Shown: positions 19,173 through 31,450, counted from the first letter of the stretch. The stretch: 64,000 nt of DNA from Asanoa ferruginea (GCF_003387075.1 NZ_QUMQ01000001.1:2418001-2482000), one strand, 5' to 3'. The notes: generated by a model not told the origin, from the sequence alone. A program made the numbers and translations.

Positions 19173-20063
19173 GCTCTGCCAGAAATCTTCTGACCCTGTT
19201 TTGACCCCGCCAGAGGTCCGCTGAACCCCTCGCCAGGGGTCGCTTGCGCGTACCCGTGTGTTCACAACCCGTAGCGGTTATCCACAGGTCGACGTCGATC
19301 CACAGACCGATCGGGTTTTCCACACGTCTACCCCCAGGCACATCCACACTGAGAAAAGTCGTTGCAGCCAGCGTTTCCAGTATTGTCCGGATTAGGTTGT
19401 TTACTATGATTGGTCTGGATCAGTCTGCGTCCCCAGGTTTCTGCACAAGTAAGGAGCGGTTATCCCCCGAACACACAGGTGACTCGCGTTCATCCACAGT
19501 TCCCACAGCTAATCCACAAGCGCTGTCCACCGTCGTGGACGGCGTGGTCGTCGTGCTCGTCGATGTCCACACAGCCTGTGGATGAAGGCTGGGGATGACA
19601 CTGTGGATGTCGCTCGCCACGTCCACAGCGACGACGCACATGTGCGAAGCGTGTTGAAGGTTCTGGGGAAAGCCGGAAGATGATCTCTAAAGCCTGGGGA
19701 GAAACCTTGGGGAAACCCCGTGGACAACCGGTGGACAACTGGGCGTCGCTGTGTGCGAGCGATCGGCTGTGGATGGCGAGCCGAGTTACCCGCAGCGTTC
19801 TCCACATGTTCGACACCGGTGGATAACATGTCTGAGCTGCGAAAACGCAGGATCTCCACAGTTCGCACAGGCCCTATGAAGACGACTAGTTATCTCTTTA
19901 GAGAGAACAAAACCAATCATCACCTCTGGGGATTTGTGCATGGACCCACAACCTCGCCAGAAACACCGGGGTCGGGCGCACGTCATCGCCCGCCTCGCCT
20001 TAAGGTGCGGTGGGGCAACTCGCATCCGACCCAGCCCCGTCCGAGCCGACCCGGAGGCAACGC
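19173..20063. other. oriC: Chromosomal origin oriC with DnaA-box array
   Basis: The 891-bp dnaA-dnaN gap. Boxes: TTATCCACA 19278-19286 (perfect); one-mismatch forms TTTTCCACA 19316-19324, TAATCCACA 19510-19518, ATGTCCACA 19563-19571, TGTGGATGA 19577-19585, CGTGGACAA 19719-19727, GGTGGACAA 19730-19738, TTCTCCACA 19798-19806 and GGTGGATAA 19818-19826. Weaker matches lie near 19298, 19340, 19490, 19602, 19618 and 19852. Two AT-richer stretches, 19380-19420 and 19875-19925, are candidate unwinding elements. Most boxes are weak variants, typical of actinomycete origins. Confidence 0.92.
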
Positions 20064-21197
20064 ATGAAGTTCCGTGTGGAGCGCGACGCGCTCGCCGACG
20101 CCGTGGCGTGGACGGCGAAGAGCCTGCCGAGCCGTCCGTCCGTCCCGGTGCTCGCCGGTGTGATGCTGCGGGTGTCCGACGGCAGCCTCGAGGTCTCCGG
20201 CTTCGACTACGAGGTCTCCAGTCAGGTCACCGTCGACATCCAGGGTGACGCCGACGGCGCCGCACTGGTCTCCGGCCGGCTGCTCGCCGAGATCACCAAG
20301 GCGCTGCCCGGCAAGCCGGTCGACATCGCCGCCGTCGGTGCGCACCTCGAGCTCGTCTGCGGCAGCGCCCGCTTCACCCTCCCGACGATGCCCGTCGAGG
20401 ACTACCCGAGCCTGCCGGCGATGCCGGCCAGCGCCGGCACGATCGACGCCGCCACGTTCGCGACCGCGGTCGCCCAGGTCGCCATCGCCGCGGGCCGTGA
20501 CGAGACGCTGCCGATGATGACCGGCGTGCGGGTGGAGCTCAGCGGCAGCAACATCGCGCTGCTCGCCACCGACCGCTACCGGCTCGCCATGCGCGAGCTG
20601 GAGTGGCGTCCCGACGACCCGGAGATCAGCATCAACGCGCTGGTGCCGGCCCGCACCCTCAACGACACCGCCAAGACGCTCGGCCCGCTCGGTGGCGACG
20701 TCACCATGGCGCTGGCACACGGCGGCGCGGGCGAGGGCATGATCGGTTTCTCGGCCGGCACCCGGCGCACCACCAGCCGGCTGCTCGACGGCGCCAACTA
20801 CCCACCGGTGCGCTCGCTGTTCCCGGCCAGCCACAACGCCGAGGCCCGGGTGTCCGTGCCGGCGCTGGTCGAGGTCGTCCGCCGGGTCGCCCTGGTCGCC
20901 GAGCGCACCACGCCGGTGCTGCTCAGCTTCGGCCCCGACGGTCTGGTCGTCGAGGCCGGCGGCAGCGAGGAGGCGCGGGCCAGTGAGGCCATGGACGCCA
21001 CCTTCAGCGGCGAGCCGCTGACCATCGGCTTCAACCCGCAATACCTGATCGACGGGCTGCAGAACCTGCTGGCCTCGACGGCTGTCCTCTCCTTCGTCGA
21101 TGCCTTCAAGCCCGCCGTGATTTCGCCCGCCGCCGACGACGGCGAGATCGTCCCCGGCTATCGGTATCTGATCATGCCGATCCGGGTAACCCGCTGA
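20064..21197 (+). CDS. dnaN: DNA polymerase III beta sliding clamp
   Basis: Ring-shaped processivity clamp for the replicative polymerase. 377 residues. ATG 20064 (MKFRVERDALADAV) has GGAGG at 20053-20057, which decides it over an upstream in-frame start. Three repeated clamp domains are recognisable by length and by LPMMTGVRVELSGSNIALLATDRYRLA in the centre. The C-terminal YRYLIMPIRVTR matches the usual PxR ending that shapes the client-binding pocket. Confidence 0.98.
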   Translation: MKFRVERDALADAVAWTAKSLPSRPSVPVLAGVMLRVSDGSLEVSGFDYEVSSQVTVDIQGDADGAALVSGRLLAEITKALPGKPVDIAAVGAHLELVCGSARFTLPTMPVEDYPSLPAMPASAGTIDAATFATAVAQVAIAAGRDETLPMMTGVRVELSGSNIALLATDRYRLAMRELEWRPDDPEISINALVPARTLNDTAKTLGPLGGDVTMALAHGGAGEGMIGFSAGTRRTTSRLLDGANYPPVRSLFPASHNAEARVSVPALVEVVRRVALVAERTTPVLLSFGPDGLVVEAGGSEEARASEAMDATFSGEPLTIGFNPQYLIDGLQNLLASTAVLSFVDAFKPAVISPAADDGEIVPGYRYLIMPIRVTR

Positions 21198-21247
21198 TCC
21201 GCGGGTAGGGCACGAGCAAGGGCACGTCAACGGGAGGGGAACCCGCT

Positions 21248-22120
21248 ATGCAGCTGGGGCTCATCGGCCTGGGCCGGATGGGTGGCAACATGCGCGAACG
21301 TCTGCGCGCCGCCGGTCACGAGGTCGTCGGATTTGACCACAAGCCAGAGATCTCCGACGCGAAGACGTTGGCAGACCTGGCATCGAAGCTCCAGGCGCCG
21401 CGAGCGGTCTGGGTGATGGTCCCGGCCGGGGTCACCGACAGCACGATCGACGACGTGGCTGCCGAGCTCAGCCCCGGCGACATCATCATCGACGGCGGCA
21501 ACTCGCGGTTCAGCAGCGACGCACCGCGCGCGGAGCGGCTCGACGCGAAGGGCATCGGCTACGTCGACGTCGGCGTCTCGGGTGGCATCTGGGGCAACCA
21601 ACTCGGCTACGCGCTGATGGCCGGCGGCTCCGACGACCACATCGCCCGGCTCATGCCGATCTTCGAAGCGCTCAAGCCTGCCGGCGAGTTCGGCTTCGTG
21701 CACGCCGGCCCGGTCGGCGCCGGCCACTACGCCAAGATGGTCCACAACGGCATCGAATACGGCCTGATGCACGCCTACGCCGAAGGCTACGAGCTGCTCG
21801 GCGCCTCCGAACTGGTGACCAACGTGCCCGGCGTGATCAAGTCGTGGCGCGAGGGCACGGTGATCAAGTCCTGGCTGCTCGACCTGCTCGACCGGGCGCT
21901 CGACGAAGACCCCGCCCTGGAAGCCATCAAGGGCTACGCCGACGACACCGGCGAGGGCCGCTGGACGGTCGAAGAGGCGATCCGGCTCGCGGTGCCGATG
22001 CACGTCATCGCCGCGTCGCTGTTCGCCCGCTTCGAGTCCCGCGAAGACGACTCACCGGCGATGAAGGCGGTGGCCGCACTGCGCAACCAGTTCGGTGGAC
22101 ACCCCGTTCACAAGAGCTGA
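21248..22120 (+). CDS. gnd: 6-phosphogluconate dehydrogenase, decarboxylating (short form)
   Basis: Converts 6-phosphogluconate to ribulose 5-phosphate and CO2 in the pentose phosphate pathway. 290 residues, the short class found in actinobacteria. The N-terminal Rossmann motif GLIGLGRMGGN (4-14), DGGNSRFSSD, VGVSGGIWGNQ and the catalytic HYAKMVHNGIEYG are present. The ATG has a strong GGGAGGGG upstream. It lies between dnaN and recF, a placement known from several actinomycetes, with only 3 bp to recF. Confidence 0.95.
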   Translation: MQLGLIGLGRMGGNMRERLRAAGHEVVGFDHKPEISDAKTLADLASKLQAPRAVWVMVPAGVTDSTIDDVAAELSPGDIIIDGGNSRFSSDAPRAERLDAKGIGYVDVGVSGGIWGNQLGYALMAGGSDDHIARLMPIFEALKPAGEFGFVHAGPVGAGHYAKMVHNGIEYGLMHAYAEGYELLGASELVTNVPGVIKSWREGTVIKSWLLDLLDRALDEDPALEAIKGYADDTGEGRWTVEEAIRLAVPMHVIAASLFARFESREDDSPAMKAVAALRNQFGGHPVHKS

Positions 22121-22123
22121 TTC

Positions 22124-23257
22124 GTGTACGTCCAGCGGCTCGAGCTGGTCGACTTCCGCTCCTACGAGCGGGTGGCCGTCGACCTGTCCGCTGGCACTAG
22201 CGTCCTGATCGGCCCCAACGGGGTCGGCAAGACCAACCTGCTCGAAGCGCTGGGCTACGTGGCGACCCTGGACAGTCACCGGGTCGCCACGGACGCCCCG
22301 CTGGTGCGGGCCGGCGCGCAAGCCGCGGTGATCCGCTGCCTGATCGTCCATGATGGACGCGAGTTGCAAGTCGAGCTGGAGATCGTGCCCGGCAAGGCCA
22401 ACCGGGCCCGGCTCAACCGATCACCGGCCCGCCGGGCCCGCGACGTGCTCGGCGCGCTGCGGATGGTGCTGTTCGCACCGGAAGACCTCGAACTGGTCCG
22501 CGGCGATCCGGCCGAGCGGCGCCGCTACCTCGACGACCTGCTGGTAGCGCGCCAGCCGCGTTACGCCGGCGTGCGGGCCGACTACGACCGGGTGGTCAAG
22601 CAGCGCAACGCGTTGCTGCGCACGTCCTACCTGGCCCGCAAGACCGGCGGCACCCGCGGCGGCGATCTGTCCACACTAGACGTCTGGGACACCCATCTGG
22701 CCCGGCACGGCGCGGAGCTGCTGGCCGGCCGGCTCGAGCTGGTGACCGCGTTGGGCCCGTTCGTGGCCAAGGCCTACGACGCGGTGGCGGCGGGCCGCGG
22801 CGCCGCAGGCATCGCCTACCGCTCCGGCGTCGAGATCCCGCCGGCCGGCGCCGACCGGGCCGAGCTGGAAGAACTTCTGCTGGCCGCCCTCGCCGCCGGC
22901 CGTTCGTCCGAAGTGGAGCGCGGCACGACGCTGACCGGCCCGCACCGCGACGACCTGACGCTGACCTTGGGCGAGCTGCCGGCCAAGGGCTACGCGAGTC
23001 ACGGCGAGTCCTGGTCCTACGCGCTGGCGTTGCGGCTGGCCGCCTACGACCTGCTGCGCGCCGACGGCATCGAGCCGGTGCTGGCGCTCGACGACGTGTT
23101 CGCCGAGCTCGACGCCGGCCGCCGCGAGCGGCTGGCCGACCTGGTCGGCGGCGCCAGCCAGCTCCTGGTGACCTGCGCGGTCCCCGACGACGTGCCGGCG
23201 GCGTTGCGCGGCGCCCGCTTCGAAGTCTCGGAAGGGACGGTCCGCCGTGCCGACTGA
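22124..23257 (+). CDS. recF: DNA replication and repair protein RecF
   Basis: SMC-like ATPase that helps load RecA at gaps and stalled forks. 377 residues from GTG 22124. Walker [10 protein letters not shown] is at residues 30-38, the ABC signature region is [15 protein letters not shown], and Walker B is [12 protein letters not shown]. The ribosome site is weak, suggesting coupling to gnd just upstream. The 3' end overlaps the start of the DUF721 gene by 11 nt. Confidence 0.97.
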   Translation: MYVQRLELVDFRSYERVAVDLSAGTSVLIGPNGVGKTNLLEALGYVATLDSHRVATDAPLVRAGAQAAVIRCLIVHDGRELQVELEIVPGKANRARLNRSPARRARDVLGALRMVLFAPEDLELVRGDPAERRRYLDDLLVARQPRYAGVRADYDRVVKQRNALLRTSYLARKTGGTRGGDLSTLDVWDTHLARHGAELLAGRLELVTALGPFVAKAYDAVAAGRGAAGIAYRSGVEIPPAGADRAELEELLLAALAAGRSSEVERGTTLTGPHRDDLTLTLGELPAKGYASHGESWSYALALRLAAYDLLRADGIEPVLALDDVFAELDAGRRERLADLVGGASQLLVTCAVPDDVPAALRGARFEVSEGTVRRAD

Positions 23258-24287
23258 CCCACCCGCCGGCGACCCTGGGGACGCCGGCTCCGGGAAGGCA
23301 CGCCCGCGAGCCACGTCCCGGCCGAACAAAGCCACCGCAGCCCGCGGTGCCGCCGCGTCCGAGCCGGCTGGGTCCGGCGGCAGTGCCGCCCGATCCGGCC
23401 CGTCCACGTCTGGCGGCGGTGCCGCCCGATCCGAGCCGCCCACGTCCGGCGGCGGTGCCGCCCGATCCGGCCCGTCCACGTCCGGCGGTAGTGCCGCCCG
23501 ATCGGGCCCGGCCGCGTCCGGCGGCAGTGCCGCCCGATCCGGCCCGGCCGCGTCCGGCGGCAGCGCCGCCCGATCCGGCCCGTCCACGTCCGGCGGCGGT
23601 GCCGCCCGATCCGGCCCGGCCGCGTCAGGCGGCGGTGCCGCCCGATCCGAGCCGCCCACGTCCGGCGGCAGTGCCGCCCGATCCGGCCCGGCCGCGTCAG
23701 GCGGCAGCGGGGCCGCATCCGGTCCGGCCACCTCCGGCGGCCCCGCCGCCCAAGCTGGACCAGCCGCGGCTGCTGAGGGCCTCGCCGGGCCGCAACTGGC
23801 CCGGGCGGCGCTCGACGCGGCGCTGGCAAAGCGGGGCGCGGCCGCACAGCGGCGCCGGCCGGCCGGCGGATCTGGCGGCGGAGCCGGCCAGGGGCGGCGC
23901 CTGCGCGGCTACTCCGGCCCCGGCCCCGACCCGCGCGACCCGCAACTCTTCGGCGCCGTACTCGAAAAACTGATCAAAGCTCGCGGCTGGCAGAAGCCGG
24001 CTGCGGAGGCCAAGGTCTTCGGGGTCTGGGAAAAAGTCGTCGGTCCCGACATCGCGTCACACTGCCGCCCGATCAAGCTCGCCGACGGTGAGCTCACGGT
24101 CGAGGCCGAGTCGACCGCGTGGGCCACTCAGCTCCGCCTGCTGGCCGCGTCGCTGCTCAAGCGGATCGCCGGCGAGGTGGGCCACAACGTGGTCAAGAAG
24201 CTGCACATCCACGGCCCGGCCGCGCCGTCGTGGCAGAAGGGCCCACGGCGGGTGCAGGGCCGCGGGCCGCGCGACACGTATGGCTGA
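23247..24287 (+). CDS. DUF721 (DciA-like) protein with 12-residue repeats
   Basis: 346 residues from GTG 23247, inside the end of recF. The C-terminal ~110 residues (from [18 protein letters not shown]) form the DUF721 domain; DUF721 proteins include DciA, a helicase-associated factor, so a role in initiation is likely. Residues 43-174 are eleven near-identical 12-residue units of the form SGG-AARSGP--. An Arg/Gly/Ala-rich linker follows. The position after recF is the normal one in actinobacteria. The repeat is the unusual part. Confidence 0.9.
   Translation: MPTDPPAGDPGDAGSGKARPRATSRPNKATAARGAAASEPAGSGGSAARSGPSTSGGGAARSEPPTSGGGAARSGPSTSGGSAARSGPAASGGSAARSGPAASGGSAARSGPSTSGGGAARSGPAASGGGAARSEPPTSGGSAARSGPAASGGSGAASGPATSGGPAAQAGPAAAAEGLAGPQLARAALDAALAKRGAAAQRRRPAGGSGGGAGQGRRLRGYSGPGPDPRDPQLFGAVLEKLIKARGWQKPAAEAKVFGVWEKVVGPDIASHCRPIKLADGELTVEAESTAWATQLRLLAASLLKRIAGEVGHNVVKKLHIHGPAAPSWQKGPRRVQGRGPRDTYG
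23373..23768. repeat. 36-bp in-frame tandem repeat, about 11 copies
   Basis: This is the nucleotide array that encodes residues 43-174 of the DUF721 protein. Units differ by a few bases, exchanging GPST, GPAA and EPPT in the variable part. The period is a multiple of three, so copy changes keep the frame. Confidence 0.92.
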
Positions 24288-24290
24288 TTT

Positions 24291-24845
24291 TCAGTAGTCG
24301 GCGTAGACCGCGAACCCGCGGTCGGCGCAGCGCCGGTAGAACCGCGACAGCACCGCCAGCTCGCTGCGGGCGAAGCTCCACTGCGGCGCGTCGCCGGACT
24401 CGTCGCGCAGCGCGTCGAGGCGCCCGTCGAGCCAGCGCAACTGCTGCTCGGCAAGCCGGCCGCCGGACAGGGCGGTGCGCAGCACGGCGCCGACCGTCTC
24501 GAAGGTGACCGACTCGCCGTGTGGGCGATGCCCGTCGACGAAGCGCTCCAGGCCGCCGGCGATCCACGCGCATCCGTCGGGGTCGATCACCGGGTCTTCG
24601 TCTTCGGCCGCGGCCTCTGTGGCGTAAAGCACACCGTTGAGACCAAGCAGAAGATCGACCAGCTCGGTGTAGGCCGTCGCCCGGACCGTGCCGGTCTTGG
24701 CGATGTGTCCCGCGAGGGCCGCGGTCGGCGCGGAGACGTCGGGGGCGTCCGCCAGGTCGGCGAAGTCGACGAACTCGGCCGGTGCGACCGGATCGTAGAA
24801 ACGACCGGTGCGCGGCCACTGGACGGCGACGTTGTCCAGCCCCAT
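24291..24845 (-). CDS. Conserved hypothetical protein, 184 residues
   Basis: I do not recognise the family. ATG 24845 (MGLDNVAVQWPRTGRFYDP) has GGAGAAGGG upstream and is preferred to an in-frame ATG at 24881. The protein looks soluble, acidic and mostly helical, with no signal peptide or membrane helix, and ends SRFYRRCADRGFAVYADY. It converges on the DUF721 gene with 3 bp between stops. Codon use looks like that of its neighbours, so it is probably a real gene. Confidence 0.75.
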   Translation of the reverse strand: MGLDNVAVQWPRTGRFYDPVAPAEFVDFADLADAPDVSAPTAALAGHIAKTGTVRATAYTELVDLLLGLNGVLYATEAAAEDEDPVIDPDGCAWIAGGLERFVDGHRPHGESVTFETVGAVLRTALSGGRLAEQQLRWLDGRLDALRDESGDAPQWSFARSELAVLSRFYRRCADRGFAVYADY

Positions 24846-25442
24846 CGGGCCACCCTTCTCCGCTGAGCAGCATCCCGACACCGAAAGAGGTGGGGTCGCG
24901 AGCGTATGACACGTCGGGGTGCTGGCCCCGATCGGATCGCGCCGCGCAGAAACTACGGCACGGTAGCCGGTTCGCGCGACCCCCGACCGGTCACGTTTGG
25001 TGTGGGGATCATGGCCCTGATGTCTGGAATGCCGGGAACTCGGCTCCCGGTGGTCCCAGTGGCCACCGAGGCGACTTCATGATCCGCGGCCAAAAGGCGC
25101 CGGCGCGCGGCTAGCTCGCGCCGAGGGGGCGTTCGTGTGGGGGGAGTCGCGGATACCGAGGTTCGGGCCGCTGTGGCGCTTCTAGCGCTGTTTCCGGCGT
25201 GCGCCGGATGGGTGTTCGGGGCTCCGGCCCGGTAAGATTGCGGGAGACGAAGGACGACGCGCGTACGACCGTATCGGGTCATCCCCGGCCCGAGGCCGCC
25301 CGCGTGCCGCGTCCAACCGATCGTGACCGCGGGAAGGCGCGGCGAGCGGTGCGCCCCTACCCCGGTCGCGCCGGTCGCTGGTGGCCATCCCGCCATACCC
25401 GCGCACCAGCGTCAGTCAACGACGCCGGGGCGGCGCGAGAAA
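24846..25442. promoter_or_regulatory. gyrB upstream region
   Basis: About 600 bp with no convincing gene. TAAGAT at 25233-25238 is a good -10 match for the housekeeping sigma factor and would give a ~195-nt gyrB leader. No clear -35 is seen 17 bp before it. Several short frames here lack any family features. Confidence 0.4.
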
Positions 25443-27398
<1,956 letters not shown>

Positions 27399-27459
27399 CG
27401 CAACCGTTAACGGCCGGCCGGCGTCTACCTCCCGGTCGGTCGTTGACGGAGGGCGGAAG

Positions 27460-27499
27460 TTATCCACAGACAGGTCGGTTTCCACAGCCGTTATCCACA
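27460..27499. promoter_or_regulatory. DnaA boxes between gyrB and gyrA
   Basis: Two perfect TTATCCACA boxes (27460-27468 and 27491-27499) in the same orientation, 31 bp apart start to start. A weaker GTTTCCACA lies between them (27478-27486). They end 37 bp before the gyrA start. Confidence 0.8.
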
Positions 27500-27536
27500 G
27501 GACAAAGACGGCATTTAAGGCGAAAAAGGATTAATT

Positions 27537-30065
27537 GTGACGGATAACCCCGAGGCCTACGAGGGCGAGCCAGATCTCGAGGCCGCGGCCGCCGCGGTCT
27601 CCAGCCGGGACCGGATCGAGCCTGTCGGGCTCGAGGTCGAGATGCAGCGCTCCTACCTCGACTATGCGATGAGCGTCATCGTCGGGCGCGCGCTGCCGGA
27701 CGTCCGCGATGGCCTCAAGCCGGTTCACCGCAAGATCCTTTACGCGATGTACGACTCGGGCTACCGGCCCGACCGCGGCTACGTGAAGTGTTCCCGGGTC
27801 GTCGGCGACGTGATGGGTCAGTTCCACCCGCACGGCGACTCCGCGATCTACGACGCACTGGTCCGGATGGCGCAGCCCTGGTCGCTGCGCTACCCGCTGG
27901 TCGACGGCAACGGCAACTTCGGCTCGCCGGGCAACGACCCCGCCGCCGCCATGCGATACACCGAGTGCAAGCTCGACCCGCTGGCGATGGAGATGCTCCG
28001 CGACATCGACGAGGACACCGTCGATTTCCAGGACAACTACGACGGCCGGGCCAAGGAGCCGGTGATCCTGCCGTCGCGGATCCCCAACCTGCTGGTCAAC
28101 GGCGCCGAGGGCATCGCGGTCGGCATGGCCACCAAGATCCCGCCGCACAACCTGCGGGAGATCGCCGAGGCGGTCAAGTGGTGCCTCGACAACCCGGAGG
28201 CCGACGAGGCCACCACGCTCGAGGCGCTGCTGGGCATCGTCAAGGGCCCGGACTTCCCGACCCGCGGGCTGATCGTCGGCACCCAGGCGATCCAGGACGC
28301 CTACCGCACCGGCCGTGGCTCCATCCGGATGCGCGCGGTGGTCGAGGTCGAGGAAGACAAGAAGGGCCGCGCCTGCCTCGTCGTCAGTGAGCTGCCCTAC
28401 CAGGTCAACCCCGACAACCTGGCGGAGCGGATCGCCGAGCTGATCCGCGAGGGCAAGATCGGCGGCATCGCCGACATCCGCGACGAGTCGTCGGGCCGCA
28501 CCGGTATGCGGATCGTGATCGTGCTCCGTCGCGACGCGGTCGCCAAGGTCGTGCTCAACAACCTTTACAAGCACACCCAGCTCCAGGAGACCTTCGGCGC
28601 CAACATGCTGGCGCTGGTCGACGGCGTGCCGCGCACGCTCAACCTGGCGCAGTTCATCCGCTACTACGTCGAGCACCAGATCGACGTCATCCAGCGGCGG
28701 ACCGCCTACCGGCTGCGCAAGGCCGAGGAGCGGGCACACATCCTGCGCGGTCTGGTCAAGGCGCTCGACGCGCTCGACGAGGTGATCGCCCTGATCCGGC
28801 GCTCGCCGACCGTGGAAGACGCCCGTGGCGGGCTGCGCACCCTGCTCGACATCGACGACATCCAGGCGACCGCGATCCTCGACATGCAGCTCCGCCGCCT
28901 CGCGGCCCTGGAGCGGCAGAAGATCATCGACGAGTTGGCGAAGATCGAGATCGACATCGCCGACCTGAAGGACATCCTGGCCAAGCCCGAGCGGCAGCGG
29001 AAGATCGTCGCCGACGAGCTCAGCGAGATCGTCGCCAAGTGGGGCGACGAGCGCCGCACCAAGATCGTGCCGTTCGACGGCGAGGTCTCGATGGAAGACC
29101 TCATCGCCCGTGAAGACGTGGTCGTGACGATCACCCGCACCGGCTACGCCAAGCGCACCAAGGTCGACCTCTACCGCTCGCAGCGCCGGGGCGGCAAGGG
29201 TGTCAGCGGTGCGGGGCTGCGGCAGGACGACATCGTCAGCCACTTCTTCGTCTGCTCCACACACGACTGGATCCTGTTCTTCACGAACAAGGGCCGGGTC
29301 TACCGCGCCAAGGCCTACGAACTGCCGGAGGCCAGCCGCACGGCCCGCGGCCAGCACGTGGCCAACCTGCTGGCGTTCCAGCCCGACGAGCACATCGCAC
29401 AGGTGATCGAGATCGCCAACTACGGTGTGGCGCCCTACCTGGTGCTGGCGACCCGCAACGGCCTGGTCAAGAAGACCAAGCTGGAGGAGTTCGACTCCAA
29501 CCGGTCCGGCGGCATCATCGCGATCAACCTCCGCGACGAAGACGAACTCGTCGGCGCCGCGCTCGCCGGCACCGAAGACGACCTGCTGCTGGTTTCGAAA
29601 ATGGCACAGGCGATCAGGTTCAACGCGACCGACGACGCGCTGCGGCCGATGGGCCGGGCCACCTCGGGCGTCATCGGCATGCGGTTCACCGGCGACGACG
29701 AACTGCTGGCGATGGAGGTCGTCCGCGAGGGCATGGAGCACCTCGACGTGCTGGTGGCGACCAATGGCGGCTACGCGAAGCGCACCCCGATCTCGGAATA
29801 TCCGGTGCAGGGTCGCGGCGGCAAGGGCGTGCTCACGGCCAAGCTCACCGAGCGCCGCGGCGGCCTCGTAGGGGCGGTGGTGATCAGCCCCGACGATGAG
29901 CTGTTTGCTATAACGAGCAATGGTGGTGTTATCCGGACTCCGGTGAAGCCTGTACGCCGCACGCGCGATCGGAACACAATGGGGGTCAAGCTCATGGACC
30001 TTCCGGACGGCGTAACCATCGTGGCCATCGCTCGCAATGCCGACGAGCCCGACGAACAGGACTAG
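27537..30065 (+). CDS. gyrA: DNA gyrase subunit A
   Basis: DNA breakage-rejoining subunit of gyrase. 842 residues from GTG 27537 with AAGGA upstream. The catalytic tyrosine is Y141 in AMRYTECKL. The quinolone-determining stretch reads [17 protein letters not shown], with Ser102 and Asp106 at the two main positions, so it looks wild type. The six-bladed C-terminal DNA-wrapping domain follows, with a GyrA-box-like QRRGGKG. Its stop is followed at once by the DUF3566 gene. Confidence 0.98.
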   Translation: MTDNPEAYEGEPDLEAAAAAVSSRDRIEPVGLEVEMQRSYLDYAMSVIVGRALPDVRDGLKPVHRKILYAMYDSGYRPDRGYVKCSRVVGDVMGQFHPHGDSAIYDALVRMAQPWSLRYPLVDGNGNFGSPGNDPAAAMRYTECKLDPLAMEMLRDIDEDTVDFQDNYDGRAKEPVILPSRIPNLLVNGAEGIAVGMATKIPPHNLREIAEAVKWCLDNPEADEATTLEALLGIVKGPDFPTRGLIVGTQAIQDAYRTGRGSIRMRAVVEVEEDKKGRACLVVSELPYQVNPDNLAERIAELIREGKIGGIADIRDESSGRTGMRIVIVLRRDAVAKVVLNNLYKHTQLQETFGANMLALVDGVPRTLNLAQFIRYYVEHQIDVIQRRTAYRLRKAEERAHILRGLVKALDALDEVIALIRRSPTVEDARGGLRTLLDIDDIQATAILDMQLRRLAALERQKIIDELAKIEIDIADLKDILAKPERQRKIVADELSEIVAKWGDERRTKIVPFDGEVSMEDLIAREDVVVTITRTGYAKRTKVDLYRSQRRGGKGVSGAGLRQDDIVSHFFVCSTHDWILFFTNKGRVYRAKAYELPEASRTARGQHVANLLAFQPDEHIAQVIEIANYGVAPYLVLATRNGLVKKTKLEEFDSNRSGGIIAINLRDEDELVGAALAGTEDDLLLVSKMAQAIRFNATDDALRPMGRATSGVIGMRFTGDDELLAMEVVREGMEHLDVLVATNGGYAKRTPISEYPVQGRGGKGVLTAKLTERRGGLVGAVVISPDDELFAITSNGGVIRTPVKPVRRTRDRNTMGVKLMDLPDGVTIVAIARNADEPDEQD

Positions 30066-30068
30066 GTG

Positions 30069-31001
30069 ATGACGGAGACTCAGGCGAAGTCGGGGACTGC
30101 GGGGGCCTCGACGAACCCGGTCGAAGGCGACGCCGCAGGCGGCGCCTCTGCGACCGGCCGCGCGGCAGTAGGCCGGGCGGCAGTCCCCGCCGATGCGCCG
30201 CAACCCAAGTTCACCAGGGCACCGGGCATGGTCCCGCCTCCCGAGAAGCCGGGTGACGGCGACAACGGAAGCACCCCCGACGAGGGCTCCGACGCCAACG
30301 GCGGCAGCAGTGCCGGCGCTTCGTCGGTCCCCGTCGGTGCGTCGGTGGGCGCGGCGAATTCGGGCTCGGCGGCGCCGGCTCCGGCGACTTCGGGCGTGTC
30401 GGCTTCCGGCGTGTCGGCCTCGGCCGGCACGCCGCCGTCGATCACCCGGCCTGGTGTCTCCCGCCCGGGTGACAGTTCCACCCGCCCGGGCGACGCGACC
30501 GCGACCGCGGCCACCACCCGCCCCGGTGCGGCCGGCAGCGCCACTGCCGCGTCCGCGTCCGCCGTGGGTGCGGCCCGGGTGACCGAGGCCGTCCGCACGG
30601 CGCGTTCGACGGTGGCCGGCGGCGCCTCCCGCGGCCCGCGCCGGGCCCGCCTCAACGTCAAGCGGATCGACCCGTGGTCGGTGTTCAAGTTCTCCTTCGC
30701 GGTGTCGCTGGTCCTGTTCATCGTGGTCATCGTGGCCACGTCGGTGCTCTACCTCGCGCTCGACGCGATGGGCGTCTTCGAGAAGGTCAACACCAGCCTC
30801 GGTGACCTGATCAGCGCCAGCGGCGGCAGCGAGGGCAGCACCTTCAAGATCACTGCCAAGGGCGTGATCGGCACGTCCGCCCTGATCGGCGTCGTCAACG
30901 TGGTGCTCTTCACCGCGCTGGCCACCCTGGGTGCGTTCATCTACAACGTCTGCGCCGACCTGGTCGGCGGCGTCGAGCTCACCCTCGCCGAGCGCGACTG
31001 A
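30069..31001 (+). CDS. DUF3566 membrane protein downstream of gyrA
   Basis: 310 residues. ATG 30069 is preferred, with AGGA 7 nt upstream; a GTG one codon earlier is possible. The first ~195 residues are Ala/Gly/Thr/Pro-rich and probably disordered. DUF3566 follows: RARLNVKRIDPWSVFKFSF, then helix FAVSLVLFIVVIVATSVLYLA, a short loop, and a second helix VVNVVLFTALATLGAFIYNV. The family is found after gyrA in most actinobacteria; its function is not established. A strong terminator follows. Confidence 0.93.
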   Translation: MTETQAKSGTAGASTNPVEGDAAGGASATGRAAVGRAAVPADAPQPKFTRAPGMVPPPEKPGDGDNGSTPDEGSDANGGSSAGASSVPVGASVGAANSGSAAPAPATSGVSASGVSASAGTPPSITRPGVSRPGDSSTRPGDATATAATTRPGAAGSATAASASAVGAARVTEAVRTARSTVAGGASRGPRRARLNVKRIDPWSVFKFSFAVSLVLFIVVIVATSVLYLALDAMGVFEKVNTSLGDLISASGGSEGSTFKITAKGVIGTSALIGVVNVVLFTALATLGAFIYNVCADLVGGVELTLAERD

Positions 31002-31013
31002 CCCTGACGGAGT

Positions 31014-31050
31014 GATACCCGGTGCGGCGCACGGCGCCGCACCGGGTATC
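31014..31050 (+). terminator. Terminator after gyrA-DUF3566
   Basis: GATACCCGGTGCGGCGC (31014-31030) pairs perfectly with 31034-31050 around a 3-nt loop: 17 bp, the longest perfect stem I found in the window. It starts 12 bp after the stop. There is no T tract. Confidence 0.85.
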
Positions 31051-31097
31051 CAAGTTGGGGGAAGCGGAAGCGATACGGTAACCTTGCCCGGTCGCAC

Positions 31098-31171
31098 GGG
31101 GCTATAGCTCAGTCGGTTAGAGCGCAGAGCTGATAACTCTGAGGTCGCTGGTTCGATTCCAGCTAGCCCCA
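31098..31171 (+). tRNA. tRNA-Ile (GAT)
   Basis: A 74-nt cloverleaf: acceptor GGGGCTA/TAGCCCC, D arm AGCTCAGTCGGTTAGAGC, anticodon stem CAGAG-CTGATAA-CTCTG with anticodon GAT, T arm GCTGG-TTCGATT-CCAGC, discriminator A. CCA is not encoded. Confidence 0.98.
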
Positions 31172-31216
31172 CTTCAGACGGTCTGGCAACAGTGAGCGTG
31201 TGAGGGGCCAACCCAA

Positions 31217-31345
31217 ATGTTGAAGAAGCTCCTGATCATCGTTGGCGTCGTGGGCGTGGCCGCCCTCGTGGTGAAGAAGGTCAAGGAGTCCAGCGACGAG
31301 CGGGCTCTGTGGCACGAGGCGACCACCGCACCCGACCTGCGTTAA
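31217..31345 (+). CDS. DLW-39 family small protein
   Basis: A 42-residue protein between the two tRNAs. ATG 31217 opens MLKKLLIIVGVVGVAALVVK, a single N-terminal hydrophobic helix, followed by a charged stretch and the family-type ending ERALWHEATT. Proteins of this size with a D/A-LW motif sit at this tRNA-Ile/tRNA-Ala position in many actinobacteria; their function is unknown. It is short, but context and pattern make it credible. A GAGGGG lies 9 nt upstream. Confidence 0.88.
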   Translation: MLKKLLIIVGVVGVAALVVKKVKESSDERALWHEATTAPDLR

Positions 31346-31374
31346 TTTTCCGACCGGCGGCTCCACCCGCCGTC

Positions 31375-31450
31375 GGGGCCGTAGCTCAACTGGCAGAGCA
31401 CTGCCTTTGCAAGGCAGGGGTTAGGGGTTCAAGTCCCCTCGGCTCCACCA
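31375..31450 (+). tRNA. tRNA-Ala (TGC)
   Basis: 76 nt including an encoded CCA: acceptor GGGGCCG/CGGCTCC, D arm, anticodon stem CTGCC-TTTGCAA-GGCAG with anticodon TGC, T arm AGGGG-TTCAAGT-CCCCT. It is the second tRNA of the usual post-gyrA pair. Confidence 0.98.

Noticed and set aside
17199-19265. 688-residue open frame opposite dnaA
   Set aside because: Antisense shadow of dnaA with no recognisable domain.
27531-31211. 1226-residue open frame opposite gyrA and the DUF3566 gene
   Set aside because: It is the antisense shadow of strongly coding genes; the translation is His/Val/Gly-rich without homology.
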